The position numbers and the translations under genes were made by a program. A stretch of 47,965 bases of DNA from Serratia sp. M24T3. Lineage in GTDB: Bacteria; Pseudomonadota; Gammaproteobacteria; Enterobacterales; Enterobacteriaceae. Within the stretch, counting starts at the first letter, position 1. The number at the start of each line of letters is the position of its first letter. The DNA is taken from assembly GCF_000257645.1 (NCBI RefSeq), contig NZ_AJHJ01000038.1, positions 1-47,965 on the forward strand. Reading direction: 5' to 3'. Under the pieces are notes generated by a model. The model did no database searches. It had not been told where the DNA came from and saw only the letters and a program-made list of their open reading frames with translations. Shown one piece after another: positions 30,423-38,078 of the stretch.

Positions 30423-30893
30423 TTACTTCAGGCTTTCGGCGGCTGCCTTGGCAATCTCTATTTCATTCGGATTGGCAGAACCACTGACGCCTACAGAGCC
30501 AATAACTGCATCGCGGTACACAATCGGGTTACCGCCACCCAATGGCACCATACCAGGCAATGTAGCAATAGCAGGCTCTGCGCCGTTGGCACGCCCCATA
30601 TATTTGTCAGTCGGGGTATGATAAAGCGCGCCTGCGCGTGCTTTTAAAATTGAGGAATCAATGCAGCCTACCGGTGCGTTATCCATACGCTTGAATGACA
30701 TCAGCTGGCCAGCCTGGTCAACTATGGCAATACAAACATTGGCATGCAGGCTCTGCGCTTTTTCTGTTGCCACTGTAATAAGTTTTGCTGCATCTTCTGC
30801 TGAAAGAATAGTTTGCGTGATTGTGGCATTGGCTGAAAATGCACTCAGGCTGCCGAGTGAACATAAGGCCGCTAACATCAGAATTTTTTTCAC
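30423..30893 (-). CDS. exported HbpS/GlcG-family protein (copy A)
   Basis: The 156-aa protein begins at a GTG preceded by CGGGAAT, giving a clean Sec signal peptide (KKILMLAALCSLGSLSAFSANA). The mature part is the HbpS-like/GlcG fold: L-S-A-E-D-A near the start, AIVDQAGQLMSFKRMDNAPVGCIDSSILKARAG, and the C-terminal GSVGVSG. HbpS proteins bind heme or haem-degradation products in Streptomyces; GlcG is of unknown function in glycolate gene clusters. It is 134 bases after a paralogue on the same strand. The paralogue lacks the cysteine in the VGCIDSS segment. Confidence 0.83.
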   Translation of the reverse strand: MKKILMLAALCSLGSLSAFSANATITQTILSAEDAAKLITVATEKAQSLHANVCIAIVDQAGQLMSFKRMDNAPVGCIDSSILKARAGALYHTPTDKYMGRANGAEPAIATLPGMVPLGGGNPIVYRDAVIGSVGVSGSANPNEIEIAKAAAESLK

Positions 30894-30973
30894 TGTTATA
30901 TTCCCGTATTGATTAATGAATAGCATTGTTGATAGCTGGAACTATGAATAGTTAACATTACTCACCAAATACG

Positions 30974-31001
30974 GGCCGACCCAATATCAGGCAGGTCGGC
31001 C
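30974..31001. other. stem-loop between the two hbpS-like genes
   Basis: GGCCGACC and GGTCGGCC make an eight-base GC-rich stem with a 12-base loop, 27 bases after the stop of copy B. Without a U run it looks like an mRNA-protecting or attenuating hairpin, which could set different levels of the two paralogues. Confidence 0.5.
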
Positions 31002-31027
31002 TAAAGTTAAATCTTATTATTATTTTA

Positions 31028-31504
31028 TTATTTCAGTACTGTCAGAGCCGCTTTAGCTGCTTCTGCATCAACGCTGCCATCAGGCGTGCTCACACCAATA
31101 GCGCCAACGACCTGGCCGTCTAATTTGATTGGGATCCCTCCTGCGAAAGGCAGAATTTTTGGGTTACCCAAAATAAGCATATTTCCTTTAGCAACTTTGT
31201 CTTGATAAGCCTCTGTCGGCTGTCCGAAATAAGCCGAGGTTTTTGCTTTCTCAGGAGCTAATGCAATATTAGCAGGTGTAGAACCGTCTAAACGATCGAA
31301 GGTAATTAATTGACCAGCAGCATCAACAATAGCCACTGCGCCACCAATGTGGTGCGATTTAATGGTTTCTTCGGCCTTTTTAACTAATTCGTTGGCCTGA
31401 TCGTGGGTAATGACTGGAACGCGAGTAATACCGTCGTCCGCCGCCTGTGCTGCAAAACCCACCAGCAGGCCAGAAACCAATAATGCACAACTTACTTTCT
31501 TCAT
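31028..31504 (-). CDS. exported HbpS/GlcG-family protein (copy B)
   Basis: The 158-aa protein starts at MKKVSCALLVSGLLVGFAAQAA, a Sec signal peptide; a start eight codons upstream is less likely. It shares with copy A the blocks GAVAIVDAAGQLITFDRLDGS, GGIPI and VVGAIGVS, but their overall identity looks moderate, so this is an old duplication. It is 77 bases after the doxX-like gene, which suggests one transcript doxX-hbpS-hbpS. A role in heme, flavin or small-acid binding in the periplasm is possible but unproven. Confidence 0.83.
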   Translation of the reverse strand: MKKVSCALLVSGLLVGFAAQAADDGITRVPVITHDQANELVKKAEETIKSHHIGGAVAIVDAAGQLITFDRLDGSTPANIALAPEKAKTSAYFGQPTEAYQDKVAKGNMLILGNPKILPFAGGIPIKLDGQVVGAIGVSTPDGSVDAEAAKAALTVLK

Positions 31505-31581
31505 AATAAATCTCACTTTATTTGACACATTACGCGGACACGATAAACGTGGAACCGCAGTTACAGATTTAATTCTGAACG

Positions 31582-32010
31582 TCAGGCCACGCTCTTCTGT
31601 ACACCAGCGGTTTTCTTGTTACCCAGCTTCAGGCTAATCAGGTGGTCAATGCTCCAGCGGCCCGGGCCATTGATAACCAGTAAAATGAATCCTGCAGCAC
31701 AAGAGGCATTTTTTAACCATACAATCAGGTGCGGCATGGTAAAGCCTTGATAAAAAAGAAAACCGGCAATGATAGAGAACGCCGCCATAAACACTGAGGT
31801 AAAACGGGTCAAAAAGCCGAAAGCGATAGCAATGCTGCCACCGACTTCAAGCAAGATAACCAGTGGCAGAAAGAAGCTCGGCACGCCATTCTGTGCCATC
31901 ACAGAGACGTTTTCCGAGTATTGAAATATCTTTTCTGCGCCTGACGTAAAGAACAATCCAACCGCCAGAATACGCGCAACAACATAAGCAAGATCTAAAG
32001 ATTTATTCAT
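31582..32010 (-). CDS. DoxX-family membrane protein
   Basis: The 142-aa protein has four membrane helices and the DoxX pattern ARILAVGLFFTSGAEKIF near the N-terminus and PLVILLEVGGSIAIAFGFLTR in the middle. DoxX proteins are small quinone-linked or redox-associated membrane proteins (thiosulfate:quinone oxidoreductase in Acidianus; detoxification complexes in mycobacteria). It heads the minus-strand run with the two HbpS-like genes. The precise role is not known. Confidence 0.85.
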   Translation of the reverse strand: MNKSLDLAYVVARILAVGLFFTSGAEKIFQYSENVSVMAQNGVPSFFLPLVILLEVGGSIAIAFGFLTRFTSVFMAAFSIIAGFLFYQGFTMPHLIVWLKNASCAAGFILLVINGPGRWSIDHLISLKLGNKKTAGVQKSVA

Positions 32011-32272
32011 AATTGTTTCGCCGTGGTGATAATTAATTTGAGCTACCCTTTCGCCCTTTCTGAAGACAGTATATTTGGCTGCAATCAGAAGTTTCGCAGG
32101 ATAAAAATATACTGACTAAAACGATTACTCACTAATTGATAACATTTGATATACATTTCTATCACGCCATTATCATTAAAAAAAGTGCCTATTGGTTATA
32201 GTTAGTAGTAAGTTTGGTTATTTATCACCGGACGAAATTACTTAAGTAAAAATATAGCAGGATAATCACGCC

Positions 32273-32306
32273 TATTGTTCTCTGGCATAAAACCCAGAGA
32301 ACAATA
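32273..32306. repeat. 13-base perfect inverted repeat in the doxX-lysR gap
   Basis: TATTGTTCTCTGG and CCAGAGAACAATA are perfect complements around an eight-base loop. It lies 138 bases beyond the lysR stop and 263 bases upstream of doxX. There is no U run in either direction, so it is either an unusual terminator or a protein site. A 12-base palindrome TTACTTAAGTAA (32238-32249) is nearby. The rest of 32011-32443 is AT-rich leader. Confidence 0.6.
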
Positions 32307-32443
32307 AGTCGTATTGGCTTGAATTTTGAGAAGGTATATAAGAGGTATATTCAGAGATCAGAGCGCTGGTTGTTTATTTTTTGAGTAGACAGGTATCAAT
32401 AGATTAATTAATCAACAATTACTCTTTTAATAAACAGTGCTGA

Positions 32444-33334
32444 TTAGTGATAATTCCAGATCTTCTCGGCGATCAGCACAAACTGCCGCGCGACTGGTGA
32501 TAGCTCGCTCCAGGAGTGGAACTGTAAACCAAAGGTACGCGGCATGACTAACAGCGGCATTGGGATCTCCACCAGCGGAATAGCATGTTGGATCTCTTGC
32601 AGAGCACGGCGCGAAATAAAGCTTAACAGGTTGGTCTCGACAATCACTGAATGCAGTGTCGCAATTGAATTGGCTTCGATTTGAATACGCGGGGGTGGAT
32701 AACCACCGGTCTGCAAGCGCTGCTCAAGCCATTGTCGGGTCGCGACCTTTCTTGAAGGCAGCAGCCAGTTATATTGATCGAGCTGCTCTGAAGTCGGGTG
32801 AATACCGGCCAAAGGATGGTCTTTGCTCGCTACCAGCACCACCGGATCGTCGAGTAAAGGCCGGGCAATAAATTCATTACTCTTGTCGGGTAAAAAGCCG
32901 AGAATAATATCCAGCTGCTTCTCGCGCAGAGTATTTTGCAGCAGGTCGTTCATCCCGACTTTTACATCCAGGCGCACGCTCGGGGCTTCCTCCAATAAGC
33001 GTTTTGCCAACTGCGGCAACATAAACTCTGCAGCCGTAGCCGCAGCACCGAGACGAATATAACCCGCAGTGCCATCGGCCAAAGCGCTCATGTCGCGCTG
33101 AGTGACTTCCATATCCTGCACGATTTTTTGAGCCCGCTCACAAAGTAGCAATCCCGCTTCGGTCAAACGGATCCCTCTCCCCACCTTTAATATCAGTCTG
33201 GTTTTATAAATTTTCTCCAGTCGCTGAATACATTTTGTAAGCGCAGGTTGAGTGATACCAAGGGTTATCGCGGCACGTCCCAGATGCCCGGTGTCCTGAA
33301 TAGCCAGGAAATAGCGTAGGTATTTCAGTTCCAT
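32444..33334 (-). CDS. LysR-family transcriptional regulator
   Basis: The 296-aa protein starts at MELKYLRYFLAIQ, with GAGGA seven bases upstream; an earlier in-frame ATG adds seven non-conserved residues. The winged helix-turn-helix is at 1-60 (HLGRAAITLGITQPALTKCIQRLE) and the effector domain runs from about 90 to the end. It belongs near the CbL/GalR-like (galactonate/aromatic) branch by look only. It is divergent from the dehydrogenase-rraA-MRJP operon with a 94-base gap, the classic LysR arrangement, so it should control that operon and perhaps the transporter. Confidence 0.9.
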   Translation of the reverse strand: MELKYLRYFLAIQDTGHLGRAAITLGITQPALTKCIQRLEKIYKTRLILKVGRGIRLTEAGLLLCERAQKIVQDMEVTQRDMSALADGTAGYIRLGAAATAAEFMLPQLAKRLLEEAPSVRLDVKVGMNDLLQNTLREKQLDIILGFLPDKSNEFIARPLLDDPVVLVASKDHPLAGIHPTSEQLDQYNWLLPSRKVATRQWLEQRLQTGGYPPPRIQIEANSIATLHSVIVETNLLSFISRRALQEIQHAIPLVEIPMPLLVMPRTFGLQFHSWSELSPVARQFVLIAEKIWNYH

Positions 33335-33337
33335 TCC

Positions 33338-33356
33338 ATTCCTCGTAGGAATCAAT
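33338..33356. promoter_or_regulatory. palindrome in the lysR/dehydrogenase divergent promoter
   Basis: ATTCCTCGTAGGAAT is a perfect six-base-arm palindrome with T-N11-A form, followed by CAAT. It overlaps the lysR ribosome site and lies 73 bases before the dehydrogenase start. It is the partner of the 28206-28224 element. Confidence 0.55.
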
Positions 33357-33428
33357 AAATAAAATTCAGGCGTTATGATTTATCTTTTAACAGTGCCAAT
33401 ATGGGTAAAAATAGCACTGGAGTAGCGT

Positions 33429-34397
33429 ATGACCTATAAGTTTTTAATGACCGCACCGGCCTTGGGTGCAGCTGGGCGCAAAGTATTGGCGGACGCGGGT
33501 TGCGAGCTAGATTACCTGCAAAATGCCAATGATTTTGAGGAAGTCGAACAGTTGATGTCCACCCGCGCCTATGATGCCGTCATTTCTCGTACCGTGACTT
33601 TGTCAGCCAAAGCCATCGAGTCTTGCCCTTCGCTAAAAATCATCTGCAAACATGGGGTTGGCGTCACCAATATTGATGTTGCGGCGGCTACGGCGCGCGG
33701 TATTCCAGTATTGACGACCCCGGCAACCAATGCTCAGTCCGTTGCAGAACTTGCTATAGGCCTGATGCTCAGCGCCGCACGCCAGTTGCCTTTCTTCCAA
33801 CACGAAATTGCCGAAGGACGTTGGACCCGCAGCAGCGAAGGGATTGAGCTGTTTGGCAAAACCTTAGGCTTGGTTGGGTACGGAGAAATTGGTCGCCGCG
33901 TTGCTCACATTGCCAAAGCCATTGGCATGCGCGCCGCCTTTTTTGACCCTGCTATTCCATTAGGAACCGACTCAACCGATGCCGTGCAGTACGCTTCTCT
34001 GCAAGAACTGTTGAAAAACAGTAACGTGCTGAGCCTGCACTGCCCAGTTAACAAGGCAACCGAAAAGATGCTGAATGCCGACACCCTGGCGCAGCTGCCC
34101 GATCGGGCTATCGTCATTAATACCTCTCGCGGTGAGCTGATTGATGAACCTGCACTTGCGCAAGCTCTGACTGACGGAAAACTCGCCGCTGCCGGTCTGG
34201 ACACCGTGGCCGTAGAGCCGTTACCCCTTGACCATCCATTCCGTCAATTCAGCAATATTGTCATGACTCCGCACATAGGCGGTACCACCCCTGAAGCACT
34301 GGATGCCGTATCGCGTTCGGCCGCTCAACAGTGTCTGGATTTCCTGCAACAGCAGCGTATCAACGCGCGTGCCTGCGTAAATCCTGAAATTCTTTAA
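33429..34397 (+). CDS. D-isomer-specific 2-hydroxyacid dehydrogenase
   Basis: The 322-aa NAD(P)-dependent enzyme has the nucleotide fold GLVGYGEIGRRVAHIAKAIGM (about 150-170). The catalytic triad motifs are Arg in INTSRGELIDE, Glu in the VEPLPLDHP region, and His in TPHIGGTTPEA. Relatives act on D-glycerate, hydroxypyruvate, glyoxylate or phosphoglycerate; the substrate here cannot be told. It is 16 bases before the RraA-family gene, so the two are likely steps in one pathway controlled by the divergent LysR regulator. Confidence 0.9.
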   Translation: MTYKFLMTAPALGAAGRKVLADAGCELDYLQNANDFEEVEQLMSTRAYDAVISRTVTLSAKAIESCPSLKIICKHGVGVTNIDVAAATARGIPVLTTPATNAQSVAELAIGLMLSAARQLPFFQHEIAEGRWTRSSEGIELFGKTLGLVGYGEIGRRVAHIAKAIGMRAAFFDPAIPLGTDSTDAVQYASLQELLKNSNVLSLHCPVNKATEKMLNADTLAQLPDRAIVINTSRGELIDEPALAQALTDGKLAAAGLDTVAVEPLPLDHPFRQFSNIVMTPHIGGTTPEALDAVSRSAAQQCLDFLQQQRINARACVNPEIL

Positions 34398-34413
34398 GAA
34401 AGGAGAATAACGA

Positions 34414-35106
34414 ATGACATCTCGCAGCGAATGGCCAGCTGGCTATTTTATCGGTCAACGTGACAACGTTCCTGATGCAGCCACTATTGAAGCATTTAGC
34501 CGCCTGCCAGTACCAAACATTGGCGACACCATGGGCCGCAGCGTGGGCGCGCTAGGATTACAGCCTTATCATGCTGACAACAAAGTCGTACTCTGCGGAC
34601 CAGCCATTACCGTTAAAGTCCGCCCTGGCGACAACTTGATGATTCATAAAGCGATTGAGATGGCTAATCCCGGCGACGTTATCGTTGTGGACGGTTCAGG
34701 CGACCTCACTCAGGCACTGATCGGCGGACTGATGCGTACCTCTGCTTTAACCAAAAAAATCGCGGGCTTCGTGATTGATGGCGCGATTCGCGATTTGAAC
34801 GAATGGGCAGAAGGCGGGATTGCCGTATTTGCTCGCGGCAATACGCTGCGTGGGCCAAGCAAGGACGGTCCGGGCCAGGTTAATATTCCAATCTCTTGCG
34901 CAGGTCTGCTGGTAAATCCGGGTGATCTGATTATAGGCGACGCGGACGGCGTGATTGCTATCCCTTACGAAGAGCTGGAACACCTGCTGCCGAAAGTGCA
35001 AAAACATGCCCAGCGCGAAGAAGAAATCCGCGCGCACAACGCTTCGGGTACGACTGATCCAGAGCGTTTCAATAGCCTGCTGCGTGCAAAAGGTTGTCCG
35101 CTCTAA
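34414..35106 (+). CDS. RraA-family aldolase/oxaloacetate decarboxylase
   Basis: The 230-aa protein has the RraA/HMG-aldolase fold, with the metal- and pyruvate-enolate-binding motif GFVIDGAIRDLNEW (about 125-138) and a conserved G-D-N-L after the substrate loop. Proteins of this length with intact G-x(n)-R-D usually are 4-hydroxy-4-methyl-2-oxoglutarate/4-carboxy-4-hydroxy-2-oxoadipate aldolases with oxaloacetate decarboxylase activity rather than the RNase E inhibitor RraA. A strong ribosome site (AAAGGAG) precedes it. It pairs with the dehydrogenase and probably cleaves or decarboxylates the carbon acid taken up by the CitMHS transporter (inference). Confidence 0.85.
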   Translation: MTSRSEWPAGYFIGQRDNVPDAATIEAFSRLPVPNIGDTMGRSVGALGLQPYHADNKVVLCGPAITVKVRPGDNLMIHKAIEMANPGDVIVVDGSGDLTQALIGGLMRTSALTKKIAGFVIDGAIRDLNEWAEGGIAVFARGNTLRGPSKDGPGQVNIPISCAGLLVNPGDLIIGDADGVIAIPYEELEHLLPKVQKHAQREEEIRAHNASGTTDPERFNSLLRAKGCPL

Positions 35107-35135
35107 TCAACCTGTTGAAATTTAGACTATCTTTG

Positions 35136-35157
35136 GGGGTGGCAACACCCCATTTTG
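35136..35157 (+). terminator. weak terminator or attenuator between rraA-like and MRJP genes
   Basis: GGGGTG-GCAA-CACCCC with a GNRA-type loop is followed by ATTTTG. The short U run suggests partial termination, giving less transcription of the MRJP gene. Confidence 0.5.
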
Positions 35158-35274
35158 CCGCACAACTTACGCAATGTGGCACGGTAAGAACGCGGCTTGG
35201 GCAACGGATGCTTATTCCCCTGTCTACACGCGAACTCCCCTCAATCTCTGGGTATTTTCTTGAAAGGAGCTGGC

Positions 35275-36408
35275 ATGAAACACGTGGTAAAAACGTTAAG
35301 TTTAACTATCGGCCTGTTACTGGCTGCAGGAGCACAGGCAAAGGATACCTTGCCGCCAACATTACCCACGCAGCAGGATGCGCGCTTACAGCAAGTTGCA
35401 ACTTCCTCACACGTTTGGAACGGCGTCACGGTCACCAAAGACGGACGCATTTTCGCATCATTTACTCAGTCTGAAGGCCCGGGCCTGGAATTGGGTGAAG
35501 TTGGCGAAAACGGCAAAATCACGCCTTATCCTGACAATGAATGGAATCAGTGGAAACCTTCTGATCCTGAACACCATTTTCTGCATGTCAACGCACTGCG
35601 CATTGGTCCCGATGGTAATCTTTGGGCGATGGATTCCGGTAACACGGGGATCGGCACTGGTGCAAAATCTGTCGACGGTGCTGCCAAATTGGTGAAAATC
35701 GATTTAGCCACCAACAAGGTCATCAAGACTTACCTCATCAAACCGCCGGTCCTTAAACCTGCCAGCTATATTGATGACGTACGTTTCAACGGCCATTACG
35801 CTTACATGACCGATCCGGGTGCCGTGGGTCTGGTGGTATTGGATCTTGATACCGGCAAAGCGCACCGCGTGCTGGATAATCAGCCGCTGTCGATTGACCA
35901 CACACCTATCTACGCTGACGGCAAAAAGCTTATTTTGCCGAATGGTAAAGAGAAACGCGTAGGTCTCGACCAACTGGAGGTTTCTCCAGACGGCAAATGG
36001 TTGTATTACCAGGCAATTCCTGGCCCTCTTGCACGTATCGAAACTCGCTATCTGAATGACGCTTCACTGCCAGCCGGCGAAGTGAACAAACACGCCAAAA
36101 AATTCCTTGATACCTGGAGCACAGGCGGTACGGCAATTGATAGCGAGGGCAATATCTACGCTTCGGATATCAACACTCGTTCCATCAAACGCATTACTCC
36201 AGAAGGCAAGGTTTCGACCGTAGTTTCCGATCCGCGACTGGTTTGGATTGATGCGATGTGGGTCAGTGACGGCGCGTTATATATGCCTTCAGGCCAAATT
36301 AACCGTACTCCGGCCACGACTGGCGGCAAACCATCAACGGTTGAATATCCGGTCAAAATCTACAAGTTGTCTCTGCCAATTAAACCTTCACCGATTGATC
36401 ATCCTTAA
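35275..36408 (+). CDS. Sec-exported MRJP/Yellow-like protein
   Basis: The 377-aa protein starts at ATG 35275 behind AAAGGAG and has a Sec signal peptide ending in AGAQA. The rest aligns with the Tat-exported paralogue at 775-1950 (NGVTVTKDGRIFASF, EWNQWKPSDPEHHFLHVNALRI, GTAIDSEGNIYASD, VKIYKLSLP). It is a predicted beta-propeller of the royal-jelly/Yellow family. It lies third in the plus-strand unit under LysR control, so the family member here is tied to a carbon-acid pathway; perhaps it is a periplasmic lactonase or isomerase making the transported acid. That is inference only. Confidence 0.85.
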   Translation: MKHVVKTLSLTIGLLLAAGAQAKDTLPPTLPTQQDARLQQVATSSHVWNGVTVTKDGRIFASFTQSEGPGLELGEVGENGKITPYPDNEWNQWKPSDPEHHFLHVNALRIGPDGNLWAMDSGNTGIGTGAKSVDGAAKLVKIDLATNKVIKTYLIKPPVLKPASYIDDVRFNGHYAYMTDPGAVGLVVLDLDTGKAHRVLDNQPLSIDHTPIYADGKKLILPNGKEKRVGLDQLEVSPDGKWLYYQAIPGPLARIETRYLNDASLPAGEVNKHAKKFLDTWSTGGTAIDSEGNIYASDINTRSIKRITPEGKVSTVVSDPRLVWIDAMWVSDGALYMPSGQINRTPATTGGKPSTVEYPVKIYKLSLPIKPSPIDHP

Positions 36409-36433
36409 TAAGCTTTGATGACTTGAATCTGAC

Positions 36434-36457
36434 AACAGCCGCATTGCGGCTGTTTTT
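36434..36457. terminator. terminator between MRJP gene and hemN
   Basis: AACAGCCGC-ATT-GCGGCTGTT followed by TTTATTT ends the plus-strand unit and probably also serves convergent hemN. It marks the right border of the insertion relative to E. coli. Confidence 0.85.
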
Positions 36458-36459
36458 AT

Positions 36460-37833
36460 TTAGATCACTCGGGAAAACTGCCGCTGACGAACCTGCTGCC
36501 GCAGATAACTATCAAAACACATGCAGATATTGCGGATCAGCAAACGGCCTTTAGGCGTTACCATTATTTGATGACCGGTTAATTCCACCAGCTCATCCTC
36601 AATCAATGGCTCGAGCAACGCTAAGTCTTCGGCAAAATAGTCTTTAAAAATCACGCCGTGCTCGCGTTCAATCGTCGCGAAATCCAGCTTAAAATGACAA
36701 ATCAGCGCTTTAATCACGTCACGACGTAGACAATCGTCACGCGTCATGGTGAGACCGCGCCAAAGAGCATGGCCCTGGTCCTCAATTTTGGAGTAATAGG
36801 ACTTGAGGTCTTTTTCATTCTGGGCATAGGTATCCCCGATCATGCTAATGGCCGAGACCCCAAGCCCAAGCAGGTCGGTGTCGCCCTGAGTGGTGTAGCC
36901 TTGGAAATTGCGATGCAACTCACCATTCTGCTGCGCGATAGCCAGCTCATCTTCAGGACGAGCAAAATGGTCCATGCCGATTAATCGATATCCGGCATCG
37001 GTCAGACAGGCGATGCTGCCCTGCAAGATGTTGAGCTTGTCTTCGGCGCTGGGTAAATCCGCCTCTTTAATCTTACGCTGAGCGGCAAAAAGCTGTGGCA
37101 TGTGGGCATAATTGAATACGCTCAGGCGATCAGGATTTAGCTGTGCAACACGTTGCAGCGTGAGGGCAAAACTTTCTGGAGTTTGTTTCGGCAGGCCATA
37201 GATTAGGTCGATATTAGTCGAGCTAAATCCCAGCGCCCTGGCGCGTTCAACCAGCGAGAAGATAAACTCCTCATCCTGTTCACGGTTAACCAATTGCTGA
37301 ACCTGTTTATTAAAATCCTGCACTCCCATGCTTAGGCGATTGAATCCTTCATGGCGTAAATGATCCAGTACATCCAACTCTATTTCTCGAGGATCGATCT
37401 CAAGCGACATCTCTACGTCGGGAAGAAAATCAAAATTATTGCGCAGTACACTAACCAATCGACTGATCTGCGATTTATTAAGATAGGTCGGTGTGCCGCC
37501 GCCCCAGTGCAACTGGCTGACTTGCCGATTTTTGAATAACTCGGCGCGCTGGATAATCTCCTGTTCCAACCAGTTCAGATATTCTTCAGCCTTATGCAGC
37601 TGACGCGTGACTAACTTATTGCAGCCGCAGAAATAACAAAGCTTGTGGCAAAAAGGAATATGCACGTACAGGGAAAGCGGGCGCTCAGGATAGCGCGCAG
37701 TGGCCAGAATAAAAGCGTCGTTTTGATATCTTGGGCTGAATTCTAACGCAGTAGGATAAGAGGTATAGCGCGGTCCGGAATAATTGTACTTTTGAATCAG
37801 GGCTCTGTCCCATTCGATAAGCTGTGCCGCCAT
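36460..37833 (-). CDS. hemN: oxygen-independent coproporphyrinogen III dehydrogenase
   Basis: The 457-aa radical-SAM enzyme makes protoporphyrinogen IX without oxygen. The iron-sulfur motif CHKLCYFCGC is at about residues 62-71, followed by HWGGGTPTYL and the family C-terminus MCFDSYLRQQVRQRQFSRVI. I chose the start at 37833 because GGAG lies six bases ahead and the length then equals E. coli HemN; a start four codons upstream is in frame. Confidence 0.97.
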   Translation of the reverse strand: MAAQLIEWDRALIQKYNYSGPRYTSYPTALEFSPRYQNDAFILATARYPERPLSLYVHIPFCHKLCYFCGCNKLVTRQLHKAEEYLNWLEQEIIQRAELFKNRQVSQLHWGGGTPTYLNKSQISRLVSVLRNNFDFLPDVEMSLEIDPREIELDVLDHLRHEGFNRLSMGVQDFNKQVQQLVNREQDEEFIFSLVERARALGFSSTNIDLIYGLPKQTPESFALTLQRVAQLNPDRLSVFNYAHMPQLFAAQRKIKEADLPSAEDKLNILQGSIACLTDAGYRLIGMDHFARPEDELAIAQQNGELHRNFQGYTTQGDTDLLGLGVSAISMIGDTYAQNEKDLKSYYSKIEDQGHALWRGLTMTRDDCLRRDVIKALICHFKLDFATIEREHGVIFKDYFAEDLALLEPLIEDELVELTGHQIMVTPKGRLLIRNICMCFDSYLRQQVRQRQFSRVI

Positions 37834-37875
37834 GCTTGTCTCCATTGCGGATAAAAAGCCCGCAGATACGAGCAG

Positions 37876-38058
37876 TTATCGGCTATCGTTTTTACGATGC
37901 CGGGCTGACCGTCGCAATGGAAGAGGTTTTCTGAGAGGTTGAGCCAGGCTCGCCCTGCGCAGGCGTGACTTCTGTCTCGACAGGCGCTTCAGTCTACATA
38001 ACAAGCAGGCGACAAAACACACGAAGAAAGAGCTTATGACCAATACAATGATATTCAT
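37876..38058 (-). CDS. putative small membrane protein
   Basis: Sixty codons begin at an ATG with AGGT upstream, 20 bases after the RcsB-like gene. The product has one strongly hydrophobic segment (residues 2-21) followed by a very basic, Arg-rich tail. No homologue is recognised. It could be a real small membrane protein co-transcribed with the regulator, or a chance frame in the hemN leader. Confidence 0.35.
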   Translation of the reverse strand: MNIIVLVISSFFVCFVACLLCRLKRLSRQKSRLRRASLAQPLRKPLPLRRSARHRKNDSR

Positions 38059-38078
38059 CAAGAAGACCTGAAAAATAA

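Noticed and set aside
34414-35106. RNase E inhibitor RraA
   Set aside because: The protein is longer than RraA, carries the aldolase motif, and sits in a metabolic operon; an aldolase/decarboxylase is more likely.
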